A stretch of DNA of 64,000 nucleotides. It comes from Maylandia zebra. Its lineage: Eukaryota; Chordata; Actinopteri; Cichliformes; Cichlidae. Shown here piece by piece: positions 27,801-38,716 of this stretch. Location of the stretch: NCBI RefSeq assembly GCF_041146795.1, contig NC_135172.1, forward strand, positions 41,374,123 through 41,438,122, read 5' to 3'. The translations under genes were made by a program, and so were the position numbers. The notes below the pieces were generated by a model. That model saw nothing but the letters and a program-made list of their open reading frames with translations. It was not told where the DNA came from and did not search any database. Every line of letters begins with the position of its first letter. Position 1 is the first letter of the stretch.

Positions 27801-30800
27801 TTGCCCTGATCACTTATGAAAAACAAACAAAAAAATAGATTTTAAAAAGCTCATGTATAATGTGATGCGGCTACTAATGCAGCCACAAATCAAATATTTC
27901 TTTATGTTGCACTGCTTGTCCTCACACTGAAACCACTGCAGAGCCTGATGCACTGGGATATGGACCATCACAGTTTACAGCTTATAAGTGAGAAACGAGC
28001 TCTCCTGAGTAAATAAAGCACTTTGGAAACTGAAATGAAACTTAACTAGTTCAGATCTTCTGAACTTTTTCGCTGATGTTGAAAAAAGAAACAAAACAGC
28101 ACACTGATTCATTTTAGTTTCACTGAAGGCTCAACCCAGAGCAAAGAAATGGAGCCAATGTGGAAGTGCCAAAAGTTACAGTTCCTCTAAGAGCCTTCCA
28201 CATACAATGCACCGCTGCACTCTTACATCTATTCTTTTCTACTGTTTGCGCCACACAAGAACAGTTTCCTGCTGGGAAACACTTACATGTGCCGCTGCCA
28301 AATTTCCACACAGGTTGAACTTTGACTCCAAATTTAAAAGTTTACAGCAAATTTAAGCATGTTGGTATGAAAACCAGTTTCAGCTTCTATGGATAGTTTT
28401 CTAATAACTCTGAATATTGTGAGGTTTTGTAACGTATCCACCTGGATGCTGTGGTTTAGGGGTGTCACCACTGTGATTCATAGAAGCAGTTAGAGCCGGT
28501 CTCTGTCTGCTGGAGCAAAACTCTGCTACTCCGAGTCAAACTGGACCTTTTCTGTGTGCGTGTGCTGCTGGTGCTTTCTGAAGCATGTCTTAATCAACTA
28601 TCAGGATAAAATTAAGGCTTGCTGTGAGGTACAGACTATCCAATGAGTGAGATCACGGCGTCCAAGTCCATCTTTTATACAATCTGTGGCTTTCGCGATA
28701 AAAGCCCTTTTTCCATTAGTACCTACTCGGATCGACTCAACACGGCACGACTCGGATCGACTCGTTTTCCATTACAATCTAGTACCACCGAATGTGCATG
28801 GGGTCGTTATAGCAACGCAGCCAAGAGTCCCACAATTAGCATACGACACGAAGGCTGAACATCGAGGCAACGATACACCTGCTGCTCGGTCGGCTTTACG
28901 TCAGACTCGGGCTTTGGTTTTTTTTTTTTTGCGATTTCCCTCGTTGTTGGGTTTGATTTTCGCAAACGACATTCATGACTCATCGAGGCATGACACTGAC
29001 TAACCAATCGGTGGTATGCAGTCTGTCAATGTCACACTTTTGGATCACCTCGGATTGCGTGGAACCCCAGCAGAGTAGGTGCTAAAAAAAGTATCTGGTA
29101 CCAAGTACGATCACTTAAAGAAAACCCTGAAAACTGAGGCGAGCCGACCCGAGTAGGCACTAATGGAAAAGGGGCTAAAGGCTCCACCTTCAGCTGATCG
29201 ATCTACAACAATGGATCCAGTCCAGGTGAGGTGTGTCAACACTGTGAAGGATACTGGCCAATGTTTATTCCCTAAAATCAACCAGTCCTGTAGTATAACT
29301 TGCATATAATGTAATATGTGATACTACAAGGATTTTAGGCATTAAAAGTTGCTGCTGTTTTAGATCGACTGTACAAAATACATTTTATAACAGCTGTAAA
29401 AGCGCTCAGGCATCCCTTAAAGGACGAGCATACCTGAGCAAAGAGACAAAACCATCTGCACCTTAATAATGAGTCAAACGCTCAAAAACAAACAAACAAA
29501 AACCTACACAGAATTCATTAGTGGGGGTGCAAAACACTGCTAAATGTGAGCAACAAAGTGACTCATCTTTGGGGCAGCATTGGCTATATTTCAGTGATGT
29601 TTTTTTAATTCCACATTGTTTTGTCCACTCCTGCATGCAGGACCGTGGGACACATTTCTCTACCTCAGCCGTGCAGGGGTTAAGAAAACAGTGCAGAGTT
29701 TCAGTGTTCCCAGGTTGGTACTTTGCAGTGAGGATGATTTAAAGCGTTCAGATGAGCTTCAACAATAATGTGTCTAAATGCAACCTCGTCCTGCAATAAC
29801 ATCCTCACCGTGGATTCAGATACCAGGGCGTTCGGAGGGCTGCTTTGTACCTCTGAAAGGATTTCATGAATGCAGAAAGTTAAAGCTACAACCTGCAATC
29901 TCTGACCAGCGAGCAGACTTGCAGAGTCCTTTTATGAGGAGTCAGTCTATCAGAATCAGAAGGTGTTCTGAACCCTGCTGGAGCCTTGACACTTTTGTTT
30001 ACTTGTGGATTACGGACAGTGCCTAAGCTGTGATGTACCTACTTGTTAAATAGGTGGTTGTCCACTTTGATCTTGCTGTAGGCTTTAAAGTCATCTGGCA
30101 TCAGCATCACTGGTACAGGCACATTACTTAACTCGTTAATCTGAAAGAGGGAAGTGAGAACGAGAGAGAGAGAGAGAAATGAGGAAAGAGCCTGAAGAAG
30201 AGTGCAAACAGCTGAACAAACAGACTGCACAATTACTGAGGAATAACACAAACCAAGGGAGCAATATTGGCTTTTGCAATTTTGATCTGAGCACAAAACC
30301 AATAAAAAAAAACAAAAAAAAAACAGACTCCTACACAAAGTACTCAGTGAGTAGTGCAGGTTAATTTATAGAACAAAGCCACCACTACCTGTAACACAGC
30401 TCAGTATTTCAAAGCCGTTTCAAATCTCTGACAGTGATTAACTCGGGGACCAAAGAACACGCAGGCAGGTTTTCTTGCTGCTGCTGCGCCTCCAGACACT
30501 CGGCTCATTTACTGAAACTCATCCAGAGCAAAAGCGCAGTGATGAGCTCCGGAAAAAACCTTGCAAATCGCATAAATCACTTTATAGAGTGATGAAAAGG
30601 GACAGCACACAGTCACGGTGCTGCCATTTAGAGGAAATAAGTTCTTCTCATACTGGAAGTAAACAACACAGTTGGGTATGCACAAATAATCAGCTGATAC
30701 TGGCTCTGCTGACTGATTATGGGATGTTAGACGCTGAAATTTGTTACCAATTTTGTGCTTCCTTAAAGTTCAAACGCTGCGATCAACGTTTTAAAGGTCG

Positions 30801-33800
30801 TCTAATTTTAGTTTTTCGTCATGCAGAAAAATGAATATGTTTGGTTACTTTGTAACTTTTTTTTGTTTGAACCCATGAAGTGCCAACGTCGCCTGTGTTC
30901 AGTTTAGTGGAAGACGATCCTCTTGCTCTTATTTTGAAAGTTCAGCTCACATTTGGTTTAAAGTTCCCTTTAAGCTGCGACTTTCTGGAGGAAATCAAAA
31001 AAACCTTTGGGCATGGACAAGAGGCATCAGCTTATTACAAAATGCTTTTATTAGCTTCTGATCCTAACACACTGTCCCTCAAAAGAACGTGGGAAATGGA
31101 CTTAAATCTCAGCTTTACAGTGGAGGAATGGCATTCTCAGGAATCTGAAAAAATGTCACGTGAATTGCGTTCAAGATTGGTCCAATTTAAGATTTTAAAT
31201 AGAGTTTACTGGACACCCTCACGGTTGCTGACGATGCATGCTGGAAGTGCCAGCAGGTAGGGCTGCCACGATTAGTCGACTAGTAACGATTACGTCGACT
31301 ATTAAAATCGTTGAAGACTAATTTAATAGTCGACGCATCGTTTGAAGCTTTGTAAGATCCCAAAAGACGCAGGAATAAGTAGTAGGATTTAAGAGTGTAA
31401 TAACGGACTGAAACAGAAGATGGCAGCACTGCATGTACAAGGATGCCAGCTGCCGTTAAACCCCGAAGAAGAAGAAGCTGTGTCCCAGAATTCATAGCGC
31501 GGCCCAGCTCAGTTGTCAACAATGGCGGCAGCTAGTTAGTTTTAATGTTACTCTTATTATTCTTTCTGGGTCACAAAATAAACGATTAACGTATTTTCAG
31601 GCGAGAATGTAGCTGTGTAAACCTCAAATATCTGCTCAGTTTATCAGGACACCGCATATTTTCAAAAGCGCTCCGACGTTTTCAGAGACGTCTGTTACCC
31701 ACTAGCTCGATAGCGAGCCGGGGGCAAGGCTCACTAGAGCCGTGAGAACACCGGACTCCCGGCAAACAGTTTTCAAACCCACCGCCGTCTTTCGCTACTC
31801 AGGTTAAACATGATATATAAGTCACTTAGATAACTTAAAAGTGTTGTTGTTTGCCTTTTTTTAAGTATTTTATTGGTTCCTGATTAAATCGGTTTGGCTG
31901 AGATTAAAGTTAAGAGTTTTTACACAGCTGAATAAACGTCAAGCAGATTAAACTCCATCGAAACAATCTGCAAATGTCATTAAAATTTAATAAACTCTCA
32001 TCTTGTCTTTATTTTTAGTTAGCACATACCTTTGGTGTGGCCCGCGAAGCCACACCAAATTACTAGAGCTGGCCTACTGGTATTATAAAGCTAATATATA
32101 TATTGTTTAGTATTAAGCTTTGCTTGTTCCATATTCAGTTTTTCAGCAAAACGTGTTTGAGTCCATAAGAAAAGATTCATTCTTATATCTGGAGGAATAA
32201 ATATATTTCAATAAATATTAATGTTAGCCCGCGACTTTGTTCCAGTTTTGAATTTTGGCCCACTGTGTATTTGAGTTTGACACCACTGCCTTAAACACTT
32301 AAAGCTGTAAGCTAATGATAGTTATATAAGAGCAGATGCTGCTGGTGCAATAAGCTGTATGTTTTACGTCTAATGGATGATGATCTGATTAGTCGACTAA
32401 TCGCAAAAATAATCTGTGACTAGTCGACTATCAAAATAATCGTTTGTGGCAGCCCTACCAGCAGGGAAGCGGCACACTTTTACATTTGCTTTGGGGGTGC
32501 GTCAAAGTCCAAGATTATTGGATTCATATTCACACCGTAGTAGAGAAGGTTGTAGGTCAAGGGGTCCCATTTATGAACAGTCTTTACGTATTAGGAGACC
32601 CTTCAGCTTTGAGTCACTTACCCACTCCTCTTGCTCATTGGGTACAAACAGCTATTATGCTGGAGAGGAAGCCGTTGGTGAAAGAGTGGAAGGCCTCATC
32701 GACTCCTCAGTGGTATACCTCTTTGGGACAAGTGGCAGCTTATGAAAGATTATCATATAGATTGTGGGCGACCGTGGCTAAGGGGGTTGGGAAGCGTATC
32801 TGTAACCGGAAGGTCACCGGTTCGATCCCCGGGCTCTCTGTCCTGGTCGTTGTGTCCTTGGGCAAGACACTTTACCCTACTGGTGTTGGCCAGAGGGGCC
32901 GATGGCGCAATATAGCAGCCTCGCCCAGGGCAGCTGTGGCTACAACCGTAGCTTGCTTCCACCAGTGTGTGAATGCATTGTAAAGCGCTTTGGATGCCTT
33001 GAAAAGCGCTGTATAAATCCAATCCATTATTATTAAATAGACTGGACGACTATAACGACAAATGGGCTAACTACTTTTCATACACAGGTCAGTGACGTAT
33101 TCGGCTAAAGTAGTTAAGGTCGGACTAAATAGGATAGCTGTAATTGGGTCTATGTGAAATATTGGCATCATTGTGTATTTATGTTATTTTGGATCTTTTT
33201 TTTTTTTTTTTGGATGGAAACATGCATCGATTCTCAATTTGTTTTGTTGTTGTGACTGGGAATGTCCACTCTGTTATCTTCTGGGTGTTTTTTGTTGTTG
33301 TTGTTTTAATATTAAAATCTAATAAAGTTTGAGTCATAAAAAAAAAGAAAAAAAATTAAGTTCAGCTCACCCCAGCCCTTCCCGCCCACATGATCCCCTC
33401 CCCTCCAGTGGATGTTTTGCCAAATGGTTGGACATATTTCAGCTCAAACTTCTTAGACTCCAGCTCACATCAATAGTGCTCCTCCTGCTCTGGAGGGCAC
33501 AGTAAACACAACCATGCACCGCTACAACAATCTCACCAAGGCTGCAGAGCACAACTCAGACCACTGCAGTCCAAGATGGGGGAGCTGGACTTCATCCGCA
33601 GGGGAGAGACTCACTGAAGAAGCTAGCACTCATACCGATCAGTAATGTATTTGCAGAGGGAAAACTTACAAAATTGCTCAAAGAGCTGTACATGTATGCC
33701 TCCCCACCATAAACTGAATCTATATTTGAGAGAATATAATGTTAGTATAAAATATTGGTATCAGCTGTAGGTCATACCACTTTCTGCTATCTGATCACAC

Positions 33801-34287
33801 GCAGAGATTAGCTTTTACTTGCTGATTTCTAATTTTAAAAAAAGCACTCTACAGTCTTACCTCAAGCCACCAAAGATAAGTCCAATATTTTCAATTTGAC
33901 AGAGGTGTTTGCCCATGACGATCAAAGTTTCCAAACCAGATTTTCAACATGCAGAGAATCCAGTTTGACAGCTTCCTCATACCGGAGGCCTTACGTGTGC
34001 GCCGATGTGATGCAAGAAAATCAAGATCAGCTCACGCTGTCTTTTAAAAATCAGTGTCGCGCGTCCATGTCAGTGAAGGAGTTTTGTTGGGGGATTAATA
34101 ACATCACACAGGTGATGTCTCACATCACCTCATACACAGAGCAACAGTAAATCCTGCAGCATCACAGCTCAGGCTGCATTAAAAATGCATACGACTTCTG
34201 AGTGGAAGACGAAGGCTTTGATGAGAAGTCTGTTTGATGTCTTGAATCAGCTTCCCGCCCACACCTCAAATCGTCAGGACTTGTGTG

Positions 34288-34361
<74 letters not shown>

Positions 34362-35678
34362 CACCAGCTGAATAATGGAGATGCTGCAGTGATAGCCATA
34401 TCATTAGCAGCTCACTTAATTCCATAGCAGTGTGCATTTATTTGCTATTCCAGGCAGGCACAGGCACTTCATGTAAATAGCATGAAGTGGGATATTCAGT
34501 CTCCCTGTCCGGATCGCCAACATGTCCCAGGGATCCTAACCCTTCTGTTACTACCTGTTAGACTTTGTGTTTTGTTAGTCTAATAATGAAGAATTCAATC
34601 AAGTATGACTGGAGCACAAATTAACAGGACCCCGGGAAGAAATGACAGCTTTGTGTGTCAAACAAGCAACATTTCAGCACCAGGAGTTCCCCAAGTCGGC
34701 ACAATATTTTTCAAAAAACTTCTGTGTCACACCTCAGGGGGTTGTTTTTCCGCGCATCAATCAAGCAAGAGTGCAACCGCCCCTTCACAGCAGGCAGAAC
34801 TAAACTGCTGGTGCATAGCCCACTCCATCCATCCATCACTGGTGTCCAATCTGCCCCTTCACTGAGCTTTTCATAGGCATAGGCAGCCTCGTCCAAAAGC
34901 GAATGCGATAGATTTTCTGCTCTATTTATAGTGAAATGATGTGATGGAGTAAACTGCAGCGAACTGGACGCAGGCGCGGAGTGCGGTAGCTGCAAACGCA
35001 AGTCTCAAGAGCAGGTTTATTTGAACAATAGGCAGGCTGCTGTGAGCAGCTGTGTGCAGCTGAAAATCTGTGTAACCTGCTGCTCCGGCTGCCTGTCACA
35101 CCCCTCCCACCCCACGCCTGCACGCACTTACAGCAACAGCTCACGATACAGCAACAAGATACCGAACACGATGGCAGCTCACTGAATGATCCCTCTCTCT
35201 CTTACACACACATACAAACGCAAAACGTATCACAAATATGCACATTTTCTCAAAAGTTAACCAAATAAAATCCCCGCAAAACTCGCGCTTCAGCCACAGC
35301 CACCCGCGGAGGCAGCGGCGGCAGCAGTCCGCTATTAACTGCACGAAAACGGCTGGATTACAGCCCAAGTACAGTGTCATATACTTGGCTGAGTCCACGC
35401 ATGAAAAAGATCAATTACAGGGCATCAAAACTGGCTTGACAGATGAAGGTAGCTGGCTAACAAGCTAGCATGCTAGCTAAATCAAAACAGCGGCGTAAAC
35501 AAACAGCACACGGGCAGACTGCACAGGTATTTACCGTATGGTTGACACCCCACATTAAAACGCTGAGTATGGGCTCACTGGCGCGGAATAATTTCACTTT
35601 CTGTCCTATAAAATGCTTCTTTTTCGTCTTGGTTTTGCTGGCGCTGATGGGCGCTGCGCTGGTGCAGTTGGATGACAT
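21849..35678 (-). CDS. pip4k2b: PI5P 4-kinase type 2 beta
   Basis: Phosphorylates phosphatidylinositol 5-phosphate at the 4-position to give PI(4,5)P2; the beta isoform acts in cytosol and nucleus and has been described as a GTP sensor. Coding exons, 5' to 3' on the minus strand: 35678-35535, 30140-30043, 27584-27488, 27400-27248, 26212-26066, 24319-24281, 23924-23811, 22803-22542, 22427-22324, 21929-21849, giving 1239 nt and 412 residues (human 416). It starts [20 protein letters not shown]. It contains [34 protein letters not shown], a TRNVF motif at 196-200 (residues implicated in GTP preference), [27 protein letters not shown], an acidic insert ([15 protein letters not shown]), [15 protein letters not shown] and the specificity loop [19 protein letters not shown], where type 2 kinases have Ala rather than Glu. 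RFCIDD differs from the RFGIDD I recall in human. No upstream in-frame ATG precedes the chosen start. Intron 1 (5.4 kb) carries nested transposons. Confidence 0.95.
23105..23580 (-). mobile_element. Decayed Tc1-like transposon, pip4k2b intron 7
   Basis: The minus strand at about 23550-23350 reads [20 protein letters not shown], then an internal loss, then [19 protein letters not shown]. This parallels Tc1 transposases (RKKLN...GRVARRKP, then the ...VIEGTMNSALY region) with a large deletion between them. An element end with AATTAAGTACACC lies at 23126-23139. Non-functional. Confidence 0.6.
24735..24910 (+). repeat. Dispersed repeat with CTCF-like motif, intron 5
   Basis: Contains CAGACAGTATAAAAGAC (about 24754-24770) and GGCCACCAGGGGGCGATA (24809-24826). 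A related layout occurs at 50440-50580 in opposite orientation. The second motif closely resembles the vertebrate CTCF core. The repeat family is not named with confidence. Confidence 0.45.
25655..25893 (+). mobile_element. tRNA-derived SINE, pip4k2b intron 5
   Basis: Begins CAGGAGGTAGAGCAGGTCAT (tRNA-like A-box region), with a decayed B-box region near 25690 (GCGTTTTGATCTCCG). The tail AAAGCACTTTGAGTGCTCAG and following bases, ending in CACTTTACAAGAACGG, is the LINE-like 3' domain common to fish SINEs. Confidence 0.6.
28702..29176. mobile_element. MITE with long terminal inverted repeats, intron 2
   Basis: The left end CCATTAGTACCTACTCGGAT is matched by an inverted right end (CCGAGTAGGCACTAATGG at about 29149-29166), giving an element of about 475 bp. 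ACTCGGATCGACTC occurs twice near the left end, and a poly(T) tract lies at 28918-28930. No transposase frame. The exact target duplication is unclear, so the superfamily is left open. Confidence 0.6.
29180..30042. other. pip4k2b intron 2 remainder
   Basis: No exon, repeat or RNA gene recognised between the MITE and exon 2. Confidence 0.4.
31258..32457. mobile_element. Non-autonomous hAT element, copy 1
   Basis: 1200-bp element with terminal inverted repeats TAGGGCTGCCAC and GTGGCAGCCCTA, flanked by a perfect 8-bp duplication CCAGCAGG (31250-31257, 32458-32465), diagnostic of hAT transposition. Multiple GTCGACTA-type subterminal repeats lie within about 90 bases of each end. No transposase frame is present. 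It interrupts the L1 ORF2 knuckle. It carries about 260 bp (about 32032-32290) that copy 2 lacks. Confidence 0.9.
32761..33035 (+). mobile_element. tRNA-derived SINE (AFC/V-SINE-like) inside the L1
   Basis: Starts near GGGCGACCGTGGCTAAGGGG. The B box GGTTCGATCCC is at 32819-32829, followed by GTGTCCTTGGGCAAGACACT. The tail CTTGAAAAGCGCTGTATAAA ends in ATTATTATTA. Short ATAG repeats flank it, and the L1 frame resumes on the far side. It resembles cichlid AFC-type SINEs from memory. Confidence 0.75.
33371..34289. other. pip4k2b intron 1, unclassified part
   Basis: No exon or repeat family recognised. Forward open frames here are short and unsupported. Confidence 0.4.
34290..34358. repeat. (CA)n dinucleotide microsatellite
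   Basis: About 34 uninterrupted CA units in pip4k2b intron 1. Confidence 0.97.
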
Positions 35679-36135
35679 GTCTCCGGCTGGGGATTCAGGG
35701 TACGCAAGACGGCGGTCCGGGTCGTTCACACAGCGATAAATAAAAACTAAATCTGAAAGTACAGAGCGTTTTTCCTTTTCGAAGAAATCTATAAGTGCAT
35801 CGTGCTCGTTGACCAACTCGCAGCGAGTCTCTGGGCAGGATGACTGTCTGTTTGGGAGTCAGCGGTGAAGCATTTTGCGCCGTCACCACCCTTCCTCCTC
35901 CCGAGCAGGCCGCGGCGTATCCACACAGCAGCTAGCCGGCCATCGGGTTACAGCGCGGCCTCGCTCTAAAAACAGCCTGCAGCGGAGAACCGTCGCCGAG
36001 GCAGATCCTCTTCTCTCCGCTCAACGCCTGCAACCCAACACTGATGCCGTTTTACTTGGAAGTGAGTAATCCCGTCATGATGAGCGTGTTGTCACCAGCC
36101 CAGCGCTGAGATCGGGGTCTCCTCAAGATGGCGTC
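35679..36135 (-). promoter_or_regulatory. Probable pip4k2b promoter / 5' UTR, CpG-rich
   Basis: A GC- and CpG-rich block upstream of the pip4k2b start, in contrast to flanking AT-rich DNA. AAGATGGCG at 36126-36134 matches the YY1 core found just downstream of start sites of many housekeeping promoters. The exact start site is not visible. Confidence 0.5.
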
Positions 36136-37756
36136 CGTGCTGCACTTCACAGTCAACAGCGGCCCCAGCAGGCCAGCGGGGGAATTGCAGGGATTCCCAC
36201 AGTGTACCGCTCAGGGTTTGCTGCTCGAGCAGTGGTTCTCCCTTTTTTTTCTTCTGACGTGCCCCATTTAAAAAAAAAAAAAGTTCATGTAGACTCCAGA
36301 ATTTTCTTCGTTTTCTTTGATGGCTGTCAAACAACACTGAGGTGTTCTGTAGCCACTCCTGCTTGGCCGGAGTAATGAAAGGAGACTCCAAAACGCAGAC
36401 CTGCATGCAGCACGAACTTGTGCATTTAAATTTACACCCAGCTTCACAATATCCATTTAATTTATAGTTTCTATTTCTTTTTCGTCTTCTTTTGGCTGCT
36501 TCCTTTCATGGTCACCACAGCAGATCATCTCCCTCCACCTCACCCTGTCATAGAGGGCATGTTATCCCAAGCATCCCCTCTGCATGTCCTCCTTTGCTAC
36601 ATCCATGCACCTTCTCCGAGGTCTTCTTCTCGCCTGGGAGCTCCACCTTTTTTTTGGGGGGGGGGGGGGACAAGAATGTCCGATGTTGGTAGTAATTCTA
36701 ATAAACGTGAGCACAAGAGAGAGGGAGACACCCTACAATGAACTGAAACATTAACTTGTTATTTATTCCTGCTTAAAACAGATTATCATGGATTTTGAAA
36801 TCTTATTTGATTTTCATTTGTACTTATTGTACAGGCCAAGTGTGTCGCCAACCCTCCCACTTTATCCTGTTTTGTTTGCTTGTTAAGTTAGTATAAGATG
36901 TAATGACATGTGCTTTTGTATATTGTATATTCTGGTACTTTAGCACAAGAAATATCATTTAGTGTGCATATTAGGGTTTGTTTAAATGAAATGGACAGAA
37001 AAGGTTTTTTAAAAATGGAAACACAATAACGATGTAGACTGCGTTATGAACAAGGCAGGAACAACTTTGTGTCCTATTGTGTTTCAGCTGCTTTGTTTTC
37101 ATTTCTGTTGCAATGCTTTCTGAAATTGTTTACACCTCAGGGTCATCGTATTACCGGCACACAATCGATAATGCGTCAGTGTGGTGTGACCCCCCACATG
37201 AAAGGCTCACCCAGGAAAATTTTATGGCAGGAAGCATAAACGCTGTTCCACCAGAAACATGTTTCTAAGGGAGGGGAGGCGGCCCTTAGATATAAACAGT
37301 GGAGTCATTCTGCTCATTTCCAGCTTCATATTTTTTTTTTTTGGTCCTAGAGTAACTTTACATAATTTCCAGATCATTGACTCTTGGAGCAACCCTCAGT
37401 TCATCCTCTGTTTGAAAAAAATGTGTTTTTTTAGCTCCTCCCCATTTTGGCCAACTTTCTTTTGATTGGCTTCCCCTCATAAGCAAAAGGTTTGAACAGC
37501 AGGTGGATAGGACTTAGCTGTGTCTGGTGTTCACATGTATCTGGTTGATGTTAATTTTCACTGCTAATTTTCCTGTGATTGTGTGGACTCTACAAGCCAT
37601 TACACTAAAATACAGCCACTACGCATGTAGCCTTCAGACTGACTCTAAAGAGAAATTCAAAAAGTAAAACAGGAAGCTCTCCATTTCTGCAGCTGTATAA
37701 TCCTGTACTTAGAGAGATCTGGTCTCAGTGACATCAAACAGAGCCACACTGACTAG

Positions 37757-37805
37757 GATAGAATAGAATAATCCTTTAATTGTCCCAAAGGGGGAAATTT
37801 GGAAA
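37757..37805 (-). repeat. LINE 3' tail with (AATAG)n
   Basis: GGATAGAATAGAATAATCCT leads into TTTAATTGTCCCAAAGGGGG and AAATTT. Same TCCC...GGGA-AAATT layout as at 11285 and 39448, but with a different microsatellite tail. Confidence 0.5.
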
Positions 37806-38696
37806 TTTGACCACATGATTTGAAACTTGCTTTATGTTTCTTTCTACATTAAGAGTAAATACAGGACAGGAAATAGAGAAAACTACGACATATCCCATGC
37901 AACGCTATTGAAAATTCACCCTAGAGACTGTGAGTGTTAGAAATTATCAAACTGACCTAACTTGAAACATTTTGTAACCGGGCAACACAAAAAATCCCAA
38001 CGTTTATTAAACTGAGACTTCAGTGGGTTGCAAAGATCTCCGAGATCCTTAAAATTAGAATATTAAGTCAGGCTGGTGCAGTTTTACATTTAAAATGATT
38101 GATACATGTCCACGAACGTATCAAGACTCAATATGTTCGTACTTTCCATCAAAGAAATGTAATTCCCTAAAATATCTTTGATTTCAGTGATTTGTTTGAA
38201 ATGCTTACAGAATAAGTCAGAGGTTCAGCCGGAAATTTGTAGATGCTCTGCCCTGAGCGTGTCTGCACCAGGCGGGAGGACACTGGAGAACAGATGGCAG
38301 CTTCAGTTAAAAACACGACTGAAGCAGGAGACTGATGGGAAGTGCTGGTAAATGTTGAATTCACTCTCTGCTGCCATAGTTGGTTTTGTTTTGTTTTCTT
38401 TACACAAATGACGTGTCCATCTTACATTGATGACGTATTAGGGGAAATTAATTGGTGCTCAAAATTTCCGTTTTATTTGTAGTACTCAGACTCAGTTTAT
38501 CCTGCTGTTACATTTCTACCTTACGTGACCGCTGTCCGCACTGAGGGCGTCCACACATGGCTATTTAATTATTCTCAGCGGAGACGGGGGCGGGAGCTGG
38601 GGGAGGGTGGGGGGTTCATGCCCTGACAACCTGCTTCCCAGAGGACACGATGGCCTTTAAAAGCGTCTAAAGAACAGATGGTAGCCACTGAGGTGC

Positions 38697-38716
38697 ATTA
38701 TGGGGGTTGTAGTTTT
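38697..38716 (-). promoter_or_regulatory. ZNF143/Staf-type site
   Basis: The minus strand reads ACTACAACCCCCATAATGC, matching the CCCAYAATGC core and the ACTACA extension of the ZNF143/THAP11 motif. It lies 2 kb upstream of the pcgf2 start with no called gene beside it. Confidence 0.5.

Larger units (their letters stand above)
30951..33357 (+). mobile_element. 5'-truncated L1-type LINE with nested insertions
   Basis: The forward strand encodes the C-terminal part of an L1-clade ORF2 ([16 protein letters not shown], then [19 protein letters not shown], then CWKC and [10 protein letters not shown] forming a cysteine-histidine knuckle, then YERLSYRL...). After the nested inserts it resumes as [12 protein letters not shown]. 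The 3' UTR ends with AATAAAGTTTGAGTCATAAA and an A-rich tail at 33338-33355. A 13-bp direct repeat, AAGTTCAGCTCAC, flanks it (30938-30950 and 33358-33370), fitting target-primed insertion. A frameshift near 31233 and the inserts make it inactive. It lies in pip4k2b intron 1, antisense to the gene. Confidence 0.8.

Noticed and set aside
30880-30950. Start of an open frame running into the L1 ORF2
   Set aside because: It lies outside the 13-bp target duplication, so these codons are flanking sequence joined to the L1 by chance.
32761-33035. Overlapping forward and reverse frames of 80-180 codons
   Set aside because: They arise from SINE and L1 sequence read through insert boundaries, not host genes.
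36648-36669. T8G14 and (at 39313-39328) C16 homopolymers
   Set aside because: Considered as quadruplex or regulatory signals, but single homopolymers of this kind are also common sequencing-error sites, and nothing nearby supports a function.
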